Below, piece after piece: positions 26,449 through 33,710 of a stretch of DNA of 64,000 bases. The notes beneath the pieces are model-generated. The model was not told where the DNA came from. It searched no databases and worked only from the letters and a program-made list of their open reading frames with translations. Position 1 is the stretch's first letter. Every line of letters starts with the position of its first letter. The stretch comes from Rhodovastum sp963709085 (GTDB lineage: Bacteria; Pseudomonadota; Alphaproteobacteria; Acetobacterales; Acetobacteraceae), in assembly GCA_963709085.1 (NCBI GenBank), contig CAVPVB010000007.1, positions 2,480,001-2,544,000 on the forward strand, read 5' to 3'. Made by a program: the position numbers and the translations under genes.

Positions 26449-27192
26449 TCACGCCGCGTCCCGGCAGGGAACCGATTCTTCCGACCACGCCTCCGCGGCC
26501 AGCCGGGCGCGCAAGCGGTTCTCCGCCGAGAGCACGCGCGCGGTCGGCCCCCAGGCGATCGGGTCGCGCGCCAGCAGCAGCGTGTCGGGAAAGGCACGCA
26601 GCACCAGGTCGAGGTCGTGCAGCACGGCAATGACGGTGCGCCCCTGGTCGTGCCAGCTGCGGATCAGCGCCATCAGGTCGCCGGCGGTGCGGGAATCGAC
26701 GGCGTTGAACGGCTCGTCGAGCAGCAGCACCGGGGCGTCCTGCACCGCCAGCCGGGCGAACAGCACGCGCTGGAACTGGCCGGCCGACAACGTGCCGACC
26801 AGCCGCCGCTCGAACCCGGCCAGACCGACCTCGCGCAGGGCGGCATCGGTGCGCGCGGCAGCCTCCGCCGGCAGGCGGCGGAACGGGCCCATGCTTGTCC
26901 AGGCCCCCAGCGCCACCACATCCCGGCAGGAAACCGGAAAGCTGCGGTCGAGCGTGCCGGCCTGCGGCAGCAGGGCGAACCGGTCGGGTCCGAGGCCGCC
27001 GCGGTCGATCATGCCGTCATGCGCCGGATGCAGCCCGGCCAGCGCCCGCAGCAGCGTGGTCTTGCCGGCCCCGTTCGGCCCGACCACCGCCGTCAGGCTG
27101 CCCGGGACAAACCGGCCGGACAGATGATGCACTGCCGGATGGCGATCATGCACGCAGGTCAGGTTATCCAGCCAGACCGGAGGCGGCGTCAT
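26449..27192 (-). CDS. Metal ABC transporter ATP-binding protein (ZnuC/AztA type)
   Basis: A 247-residue ABC ATPase with Walker A GPNGAGKTT, Q-loop FALLPQAG, signature LSAGQFQRVLFAR (LSAGQ instead of LSGGQ), Walker B VLLLDEPF and switch His AVLHDLD. LPQ and FNAVD are typical of the zinc/manganese group. Its ATG overlaps the stop of a tiny upstream ORF (ATGA at 27189-27192) and is followed directly by the permease gene, so the three genes form one transcription unit. Confidence 0.9.
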   Translation of the reverse strand: MTPPPVWLDNLTCVHDRHPAVHHLSGRFVPGSLTAVVGPNGAGKTTLLRALAGLHPAHDGMIDRGGLGPDRFALLPQAGTLDRSFPVSCRDVVALGAWTSMGPFRRLPAEAAARTDAALREVGLAGFERRLVGTLSAGQFQRVLFARLAVQDAPVLLLDEPFNAVDSRTAGDLMALIRSWHDQGRTVIAVLHDLDLVLRAFPDTLLLARDPIAWGPTARVLSAENRLRARLAAEAWSEESVPCRDAA

Positions 27193-27299
27193 GCGGCCAG
27201 CGCCCAGGCGACGCCCAGCCAGATCACCGCCACGAGGAAACAGGCCAGTGCCAAGCGCGATCCCAGTCCGGCGAGCGGCGAGAGCGGGTCCATCATCAT
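27189..27299 (-). CDS. Small membrane peptide encoded at the head of the zinc-type ABC operon; probably leaderless
   Basis: A 36-residue ORF: MMMDPLSPLAGLGSRL then one transmembrane helix (LALACFLVAVIWLGVAWALAA, split). Its stop codon overlaps the ATPase ATG. A sigma-70-type promoter lies so close (-10 at 27303-27308) that transcription should start at the ATG triplet itself, making the mRNA leaderless. Any of three consecutive ATG codons could be used. It could be an auxiliary transporter subunit or serve as a translational coupler. It is not a recognised family. Confidence 0.55.
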   Translation of the reverse strand: MMMDPLSPLAGLGSRLALACFLVAVIWLGVAWALAA

Positions 27300-27302
27300 T
27301 AT

Positions 27303-27331
27303 ATTATACCGTCCCCTGCCCTTTTCGGCAA
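27303..27331 (-). promoter_or_regulatory. Promoter of the zinc-type ABC operon
   Basis: On the minus strand, TTGCCG (27326-27331) and TATAAT (27303-27308) are 17 bp apart. The predicted start is near 27296, within the ATG repeat. The AT-rich tract TATAATATAAT could also be a Zur-type site, but a clear dyad is not visible. Confidence 0.65.
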
Positions 27332-27361
27332 AATAACCCGACGTGGTAGCCTCAGCGCCGC

Positions 27362-28651
27362 ATGACCGTTCCACCTCCGCCTTCCACGCCCGACCCCGAC
27401 CAGGACGCAAGACGGTCGCTGCACGACCACCAGCGTTTCGCCACCGGCCTGCTGGGCGCGATGGGCGTGCTGACGGTGGCCAGCTACGCCCTGTCGCCCG
27501 GCATCACCACCGACCTGCTGCAGGCCGCCGCCAAGGCCGGCTTCGTCGGCGGCGTGGCGGACTGGTTCGCGGTGACGGCGCTGTTCCGCCACCCGCTCGG
27601 CCTGCCGATCCCGCACACCGCCATCATCCCGAACCAGAAGGAACGGCTGGGCCGCGCGCTCGGCCGGTTCGTCGCCGGGCACGTGTTCACCCGCGGGGAG
27701 GTTTCGCAGTTCCTCGGGCAACTGGACCTGCCTGGCATCCTGCGCCGGTTTTTGTCCGATCCCGCGGCGACCCGCCCCGCCGCCGAGGCGCTGGCGGCGT
27801 TGCTGCCGCGCATCCTGGCCATGATCGAGGATGGCCGGGCGCGCCGGACGCTCGGGCGCATCCTGCCGCGCATCCTGGGCGGCCCGGATTCCGGCCGCGT
27901 GCTCGCCCGCACGCTGCGGCAGATGACCAAGGGCGGCAAACACCAGGACGTGTTCAGTTTCTTCCTGCGCAGCCTGAAGGGGGCGCTGGCCAGCCGCGAA
28001 TGGGCGCTGCGCCGCGCCATCCAGCAGCGGGTCGCCGAGCAGGGCGGCCAGTTGGTGGGCTGGACGGTCGGCGCCGCCGTCGCCCATCGGGTGATCGCCC
28101 AGATCAATGCCGAAATGGCCCGCATGGAGCCGGATCGCTCGGAAATGCGCGCCGCCTTCGACGAGTGGGTGCGCCGTGAGATCGTCCGCATCGAGCAGGA
28201 CCCGGCCCGCGCCGCCGAGATCGGCGCGGCGATCAGCAGCCTGCTGGCGCACGAGACCATGCGCACCTGGCTCGCCGATGTGTGGGTGCGGCTGCGCACG
28301 GCGGTGGAGGAGGATGCCGCCCGGCCGGACGGGCACACCATCGGCTTCATCGAGGGCGCGCTGGCCAATCTGGGCACGCTGCTGGAGAGCGACCCCGGCG
28401 CGCGCGCGCGGCTGCAACTGGCCGCCGAAAGCATCACCGGCACGCTGCTGCCGGCCGCCCAGGCGCAGCTGTCGGAATTCATCGCCGGCGTGGTGGCGCG
28501 GTGGGACGCGCAGACCATCACCGACAAGCTGGAACTGCGGGTCGGCCGCGACCTGCAATATGTGCGCATCAACGGCACGATCGTGGGATTCCTGGTCGGC
28601 GGGTTCCTCTTCGTCCTGCTGCACGCCATATTCGGCCGGGTCAGTTTCTGA
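27362..28651 (+). CDS. DUF445 family membrane protein (YjiN-like)
   Basis: A 429-residue protein. The N-terminal membrane segment has LGAMGVLTVASYAL and the family signature AAKAGFVGGVADWFAVTALFRHP with LPIPHTAIIPNQKERLG. A long helical middle domain follows, and a C-terminal helix (GTIVGFLVGGFLFVLLHAIF) ends the protein. This matches DUF445/YjiN proteins, whose function is unknown (membrane-associated). It is divergent from the zinc operon, 62 bp apart, and is followed 13 bp later by the luciferase-like gene. Confidence 0.9.
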   Translation: MTVPPPPSTPDPDQDARRSLHDHQRFATGLLGAMGVLTVASYALSPGITTDLLQAAAKAGFVGGVADWFAVTALFRHPLGLPIPHTAIIPNQKERLGRALGRFVAGHVFTRGEVSQFLGQLDLPGILRRFLSDPAATRPAAEALAALLPRILAMIEDGRARRTLGRILPRILGGPDSGRVLARTLRQMTKGGKHQDVFSFFLRSLKGALASREWALRRAIQQRVAEQGGQLVGWTVGAAVAHRVIAQINAEMARMEPDRSEMRAAFDEWVRREIVRIEQDPARAAEIGAAISSLLAHETMRTWLADVWVRLRTAVEEDAARPDGHTIGFIEGALANLGTLLESDPGARARLQLAAESITGTLLPAAQAQLSEFIAGVVARWDAQTITDKLELRVGRDLQYVRINGTIVGFLVGGFLFVLLHAIFGRVSF

Positions 28652-28664
28652 AGGACGCCGCGCG

Positions 28665-29713
28665 ATGCTGCTCTCGGTGCTGGACCAGTCCGCGGTGGTC
28701 ACCGGCCGCACCGCCGATGCCTCGATTCGCGAGAGTCTGTCCCTGGCGCGGCACGCCGAGGCGCTCGGCTATCACCGCTACTGGCTGGCCGAGCACCATA
28801 ACACCGCCGCGATCGCCGGCTCGGCGCCGGAAATCCTGATCGCCGCCATCGCCGCCACCACAACGCGCATCCGCGTCGGCAGCGCCGGGGTGATGCTGCC
28901 GCATTATTCCAGCCTGAAAGTGGCCGAGCAGTTCCGCGTGCTGGAGGCGATCGCGCCCGGCCGGATCGATCTGGGACTCGGCCGCGCGCCGGGCGGCGAC
29001 GGGCTGACCGCGCATGCGCTGAACCCCAATGCGGCGGTCGCGGCCGGGCATTTCCCGGCCCAGCTACGCGACCTGCTGGCCTGGGTGGCCGGCGAAAAGC
29101 TGGCGGAGACGCATCCGTTCCGCGATGTGCTGGCCATGCCGACCGGGCCAGGTGTGCCGGAGGTGTGGATGCTGGGCAGTTCCGACTATGGCGCCCAGAT
29201 GGCGGCGCATTTCGGCCTGCCCTATTGCTTCGCCCATTTCATCACCGACGGCCAGGGGGCGGCGGAAGCGCTGGCGGCTCTATCGCACGCAGTACCGCCC
29301 GAGCGCCCGCCAGCCTGCGCCCTGGGGTGCGATCTGCGTCTGGGCGCTGGCGGCGGACACACCGGCGGAAGCGGAGCGGCAGTTTGCCTCGCGGGCGCTG
29401 TGGCGGCTCGGCCGCGATCGTGGGGTATATGCCGCCCTGCCCTCGCCCGAGGAGGCGGCTGCCTATCCGTATTCGGCGGCCGAGCTGGCGCACATCGAGC
29501 GACTGAAACGCAGCGCCATCTATGGCACCGCGCCGCAGGTGGCAGCGCAGGCTGCGGGCGCTGGCGGAGTCGGTCGGCGCGCAGGAAGTAGCGGTGCTCA
29601 CCGCCACCCACGACCCGGCGGCGCGCCGGCGCAGCTACGAATTGCTGGCGCTGGAATTCGGCCTATCCGGCGAAGGGCCGGCGGAGCGGCGGCCGGGGCT
29701 CGCCGCCGGCTGA
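28665..29713 (+). pseudogene. LLM class flavin-dependent oxidoreductase (luciferase-like), two frameshifts
   Basis: F420/FMN luciferase-fold monooxygenase of about 349 residues. The N-terminus MLLSVLDQSAVVTG, RYWLAEHHNTAAIAGSAPE and RIRVGSAGVMLPHYSSLKVAEQ (in blocks) are characteristic of the group with short-chain alkanal monooxygenase similarity. The frame is lost at about 29275-29278 after GQGAAEALA (next frame LYRTQYRPSARQPAPWGAIC) and again at about 29546-29552 (next frame RLRALAESVGAQEVAVLTAT). Each is explained by one extra base. The end overlaps a convergent small gene by about 50 bp. ATG 28665 has AAGGA upstream. Confidence 0.85.
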
Positions 29714-29968
29714 GCGGCCGAGCCGCCACAGGCGCCAGCGGAAGGCGCCATAGGCGATCAGCCCGGCGACGATGGCCACCGGGATGAGCGCAAAGGCCAC
29801 CCAGAGCGCCAGCGCCGCCATCACCGCCAGGGTGGCCACCGCCGCCACGGCCACGCCGTAGCGGAACAGCTTCTCCGAAGGGGTTTCCGGCGGCGGTTCC
29901 ACGAACTGGCCGTCGGGCGTCATGTCGAGCTGCGGGCCGGACTGGACGCGGCTGATATGAATCTTCAT
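29663..29968 (-). CDS. Small two-helix membrane protein, unknown
   Basis: A 101-residue protein. The N-terminus MKIHISRVQSGPQLDMTPDG and a Pro-rich linker are followed by two hydrophobic segments (GVAVAAVATLAVMAALALW and FALIPVAIVAGLIAYGAF) and a basic tail. Its 3' end overlaps the end of the luciferase-like gene on the opposite strand. It lies 94 bp downstream of the NfeD gene, so may belong to the same transcript. Confidence 0.6.
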   Translation of the reverse strand: MKIHISRVQSGPQLDMTPDGQFVEPPPETPSEKLFRYGVAVAAVATLAVMAALALWVAFALIPVAIVAGLIAYGAFRWRLWRLGRSAGGEPRPPLRRPFAG

Positions 29969-30062
29969 GGCCGCGAGGTGGCGCGGCGGGGCGCCGGGTT
30001 CAAGTCCCGGATGTCGTGATGCTTCGGACATGTTCTGCGCGGCGCCGGGGCGATGGTCATTC

Positions 30063-30512
30063 TCACCCATCCATCGGCTGCACCACCAGCACCACCCCGA
30101 TGACCGCCACCACCCGCAGCCGCGTATCGGGCGCCGGCGGCGCGGCACCGTGCACCAGCCGCGCCGGCCAGTCGCTGTCGCCCAGTCGCACCCGCCCCTC
30201 GCGCCCGTCGAAGGCGAGCGCGTGGACGGTGCGGCCGACCAGGCCGGATTCCGGCATGTTGATCCGCCGCTCCGGCGGCCGGCGCAGGCGCAGGCCGATC
30301 GCGATGCTGGCCGCCGACAGCACCGCGAAGCAGGTCACCTGCAGGCCAAAACTCCCCAACCCCAGCGCCACCGCCCCGCCGGTGCCGATCGCCGCCAGCC
30401 CGATCCACATCAGGAACACGCCGGGGACGACCAGTTCGGCCAGCAGCAGGATCAGCCCGGCGGCGATCCAGGTCAGCGAGGTCGGGGTCTGGGTCAGGAA
30501 ATCAGGGATCAT
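30063..30512 (-). CDS. NfeD family protein
   Basis: A 149-residue protein. An N-terminal membrane region of three hydrophobic helices (WIAAGLILLLAELVVPGVF, MWIGLAAIGTGGAVALGL, VTCFAVLSAASIAIGL) precedes an OB-fold domain with GLVGRTVHAL and RVRLGDSDWPAR. NfeD proteins partner with SPFH (stomatin-type) proteins in membrane microdomain organisation and quality control. Its ATG overlaps the stop of the SPFH gene (ATGA), as in the classical operon. Confidence 0.92.
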   Translation of the reverse strand: MIPDFLTQTPTSLTWIAAGLILLLAELVVPGVFLMWIGLAAIGTGGAVALGLGSFGLQVTCFAVLSAASIAIGLRLRRPPERRINMPESGLVGRTVHALAFDGREGRVRLGDSDWPARLVHGAAPPAPDTRLRVVAVIGVVLVVQPMDG

Positions 30513-31462
30513 GCCGGCGGGGACGCCGCCGGACGTGGCGGCTGGCCGGCGCCGGCCGTACCCTGCACCAGCGACAGCACCTGGGTGATGCCGCCGGCCA
30601 GCGCCGAGGCCTCCATCGGCACCACCACCAGCCGGCTGTTCGGCGAGGCCGCCATCGCCTGGAACGCCTGTACGTAGCGGTCGGCGATGAAGTAGCGCAG
30701 CGCCGCCTCGCCGCCCTCGGCGAGCGCGGAGGCCACCACCCGGGTGGCGTTCGACTCGGCCAGGGCGAGGCGCTCGCGGGCCAGCGCGTCGTTCTCCGCC
30801 GCCGCCCGCCGTCCTTCAGCCGACAGCACCAGGCTCGACTTGTTGCCCTCCGCCACCTTCACCACGGCCTCCCGCTCGCCCTCGGCCTTCATCACGGTGG
30901 CGCGGCGTTCCCGCTCGGCGGTCATCTGCAGGTTCATGGCGCGGATCAGGTTCTCGGGCGGCTCGATCCGGCGCAGTTCCACCCGGCTCACCTTGACGCC
31001 CCAGGCCGTGGTGGCACCGTCCAGGATGACCAGCAGCGAGGTATTGATGCGCTCGCGCGAGGACAGCGCGGCATCCAGTTCCAGTTCGCCGATCACCGCG
31101 CGGATATTGGTCATCGCCAGGGTGGACAGGGCCACGCTCAGGTTGGCGACCTGATAGGCTGCCTTGTCGGCCTCCAGCACGCGGAAATAGATCACCCCGT
31201 CCACGGTGACGGTGGCGTTGTCGCGGGTGATGACGCTTTGCTCGGGGATGTCGAGCACCTGCTCCTGCACGTTGAGCCTTCGGCCGACCTGATCGACGAA
31301 GGGCACCAGGAAATTCAGGCCCGGGTTCAGCAGGCGGATGAAGGCGCCGAACCGTTCGACGGTCCACACCTCGCCCTGTGGCACCGTCTTCATGCCGGCG
31401 AAGACGATGCCCACCACGAGCCCGAGTACGAGTAGCCAGACGAGGACGAAACCGAGTTGCAT
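30509..31462 (-). CDS. SPFH/band 7 domain protein (paraslipin/QmcA-like)
   Basis: A 317-residue protein. An N-terminal TM helix (LGFVLVWLLVLGLVVGIVFAG) precedes the band 7 domain: VPQGEVWTVERFGAF, LDIPEQSVITRDNATVTVDG, RAVIGELELDAALSSRE and WGVKVSRVELRRIEPP. A coiled coil follows with AEGEREAVVKVAEGNK. It ends with a Pro/Ala-rich tail. The start at ATG 31462 is chosen because the TM helix begins there. It forms oligomeric rings in the inner membrane and works with NfeD from the next gene. Confidence 0.92.
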   Translation of the reverse strand: MQLGFVLVWLLVLGLVVGIVFAGMKTVPQGEVWTVERFGAFIRLLNPGLNFLVPFVDQVGRRLNVQEQVLDIPEQSVITRDNATVTVDGVIYFRVLEADKAAYQVANLSVALSTLAMTNIRAVIGELELDAALSSRERINTSLLVILDGATTAWGVKVSRVELRRIEPPENLIRAMNLQMTAERERRATVMKAEGEREAVVKVAEGNKSSLVLSAEGRRAAAENDALARERLALAESNATRVVASALAEGGEAALRYFIADRYVQAFQAMAASPNSRLVVVPMEASALAGGITQVLSLVQGTAGAGQPPRPAASPPA

Positions 31463-31682
31463 GCATGCTCTCCGCAGCGACAGGTGCGGGCGCATCTGGT
31501 CCGCGCCCAGAACCGACCCTAGCATGAACGCGGCAATGTGAGGTTAGCCCTGATCCAGGGAAGCAATGATGACGGAGGCGCGCGATCCCGGTGCGCTGCC
31601 GGCTCGCGCAGCCGTGATCCCCGATTGGTTGCGATCAGGTCACGTCCGGGCCGAAGATTGGTGCCTTGACGGAGGAACGCGC

Positions 31683-32210
31683 ATGGTCGGATTGGTCCTC
31701 ACCCCTGAACAGGTGAAGTCGGCGCCGCCCGAGGTTCGGGCGTGGCTGCATACGATGCTGGAGGCGGAATATGGCGGGCCGGACCTGCGCGCCGGGCGGG
31801 ATGAGCACAACGCCCTCGCCGCCCTGGGGCCCGAGGAGGCGGGCGCGGTGCTGGAACGCATCCGCGGCGATTTCCTGACCACCCAGGTGTTCTTCGAGCT
31901 GGGCCGCGACCTGGCCGCCGGCGCGCCGATGCCGCCGCACCTGCACCGGGTGGCGATTCCGGACATTCTGCGGCATACGCAGATCGGCGACGTCCAGCAC
32001 CTCGGCGCCTGCCTGGACGCGATTACGGCGGCGTTCCGCGAGGTGCGCGGTGATCCGCAGGCGGTGCTATTAGGCTTCGACCAGGGCGGTGGCTGTTACG
32101 TGCATGCGGCGACGAAACAGGCCATTCAGGCGGTTTGGCGCGCGTTCGCTGGCGGGGCGCAGCCCCGCACCCCGCCAGGGGCTTTGCCCCTGGACCCCAC
32201 CAAGGGCTAA
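31683..32210 (+). CDS. Hypothetical protein; C-terminus formed by the intergenic repeat
   Basis: A 175-residue protein. ATG 31683 has a canonical GGAGGA seven bases upstream, better than ATG 31566 where the frame opens. Recognisable segments are LVLTPEQVKSAPPEVRAWL and GDVQHLGACLDAITAAF; no family or catalytic motif is identified. The last 20 or so residues (AQPRTPPGALPLDPTKG) are translated from the palindromic repeat at 32155, which also supplies the stop codon, so the native C-terminus has probably been replaced. It is convergent with the CFA synthase-like gene. Confidence 0.6.
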   Translation: MVGLVLTPEQVKSAPPEVRAWLHTMLEAEYGGPDLRAGRDEHNALAALGPEEAGAVLERIRGDFLTTQVFFELGRDLAAGAPMPPHLHRVAIPDILRHTQIGDVQHLGACLDAITAAFREVRGDPQAVLLGFDQGGGCYVHAATKQAIQAVWRAFAGGAQPRTPPGALPLDPTKG

Positions 32211-32300
32211 GCCCTTGGAACCCAATAACCTAAGGAATGGGTTCCAAGGGCCTCCCGGCCCTTGGCGGGTCCAGGGCAGAGCCCTGGCCTTGCTTATATA
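32155..32300. repeat. Intergenic palindromic repeat, two inverted copies
   Basis: Several nested dyads (ggggcgcagcccc, ccaggggctttgcccctgg, ccaagggctaagcccttgg) are followed by an inverted second copy (ttccaagggcctcccggcccttgg, ccagggcagagccctgg in blocks). The ends of two convergent genes both lie inside this unit. Confidence 0.85.
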
Positions 32301-33603
32301 GGTCCGCCCGCGTAGGCGGCAGTCCGCTAGCCCCACGCGCCCGCCGGGTCGCAACCGTCTGGTAAATACCCACGGTCCCCCGCTCAAAAGCCAGCGAAAC
32401 GCCGGCCAGATACAGCAGCCACAGCCGCAGCCTGCCCGCGCCCACCTCCGCCTCGGCGGCCGCGCGGGTGGCCTGCAGGCGCTCGCACCACAGGCGGGTG
32501 GTGCGGGCGTAGTGCTCCCGCCAGCCCTCGACATCGTGCACCTCGAAGCCGAAGCGCTCGAGATTGGCGATCGTGTTGCCGATATGGTCGAGTTCGCCGC
32601 CCGGAAAGATATAGCGGATGATGGCGGCGTATTCGGGCTTGTGGCGGCGGAAGGCGCGCGCGTCGCGTTTGGCCGGGCGGGTGATGGCGTGGTGCAGCAT
32701 GAGGCCGCGGGGCTTCAGCAGCGCGTGCATGCCGCGGAAATAGGCCTCGTGGTTGGCGGCGCCGACATGCTCGAACATGCCGATCGAGGCGATGGCGTCA
32801 TACGTGCCGGCGAGCGCCCGCCAGTCCTTCAGTTCGACCGTCACCCGGTCCTGCAGGCCGAGCCGGACGATCTTCGCCTGGGCGAAATCGTACTGGGCCT
32901 GCGACAGGGTCACGCCATGCGCGCGTACGCCGAAGCGGCGCGCGGCATGGCACACCAGCCCGCCCCAGCCGCAGCCGATATCGAGGAAATTCTGGTCCGG
33001 ACGCAGCCGCAGCTTGCGGCAGATCATGTCCATCTTGGCCTGCTGCGCCGCGTCCAAATCGGTTTCCCAGTCCGGGAAATAGGCACAGGAATACTGCATC
33101 TCGGCATCGAGGAAGCGGCCGTAGAAGGCGTTCGACAGATCGTAATGGAACTGCACGAGGGCCTTGTCGTCCCGCCCCGCCTCCGGCCGTGCCGCCGCGT
33201 CGCCTTGCCAGGCATGCCCGGACGCGGCCCGGCCGGCCGGCAGGAACAGGAAGGGCAGCAGCGTGCGCGCCAGCAGCAGCTTGTCGAGCCGCCGCCGCGC
33301 CGTTCCGCGCGATGCCGACCCGCGCCGCGCCGCGAGGTCGAGCAACGTGCCGCCCTCGATATCGATATCCCCCGCCGCCATCAGGTCCAGCAGGGTGAAC
33401 AGACGCGGCCGGCGCAGCAGGCGGCCGAGGGCGCCGGGCGTGCGGATGGCGAGCGCCAGGTCGCCGGTGGGGGCCGGCCCCAGCGGCAGCGACTCGCCGT
33501 TCCACAGACGCAGGCTGAGATCGGCCTGCAGCACGCCGGCCAGATGCGCGGCCAGCCGGCGAAGGGCGGCAAGATGCTTTTCGTCGGCGGAACTGACAGC
33601 CAT
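32230..33603 (-). CDS. Cyclopropane-fatty-acyl-phospholipid synthase family methyltransferase
   Basis: A 457-residue CFA/MMAS-type enzyme that would methylenate unsaturated phospholipid acyl chains using SAM. An N-terminal domain is followed by LVQFHYDLSNAFYGRFLD, the SYSCAYF-type QYSCAYFPD, motif I LDIGCGWGGL (about residues 211-220), SQAQYDFA, SIGMFEHVG and RYIFPGGELDHIG. All are family hallmarks. The C-terminus extends through YLAGVSLAFERGTVGIYQTV and then about 17 residues encoded by the palindromic repeat (GQGSALDPPRAGRPLEPIP), which also supplies the TAG. Monocistronic; convergent with a hypothetical gene. Confidence 0.9.
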   Translation of the reverse strand: MAVSSADEKHLAALRRLAAHLAGVLQADLSLRLWNGESLPLGPAPTGDLALAIRTPGALGRLLRRPRLFTLLDLMAAGDIDIEGGTLLDLAARRGSASRGTARRRLDKLLLARTLLPFLFLPAGRAASGHAWQGDAAARPEAGRDDKALVQFHYDLSNAFYGRFLDAEMQYSCAYFPDWETDLDAAQQAKMDMICRKLRLRPDQNFLDIGCGWGGLVCHAARRFGVRAHGVTLSQAQYDFAQAKIVRLGLQDRVTVELKDWRALAGTYDAIASIGMFEHVGAANHEAYFRGMHALLKPRGLMLHHAITRPAKRDARAFRRHKPEYAAIIRYIFPGGELDHIGNTIANLERFGFEVHDVEGWREHYARTTRLWCERLQATRAAAEAEVGAGRLRLWLLYLAGVSLAFERGTVGIYQTVATRRARGASGLPPTRADLYKQGQGSALDPPRAGRPLEPIP

Positions 33604-33710
33604 GGACCTCGTTCCGTGGACCTCCTTAAGTCCGGGCGCCTCGTTCGATCACGGCGACGGCGCCGGCGATCGCTCGCCCGCGCCGTCCCGTCAGGTCCGA
33701 ATGTGCCGGA

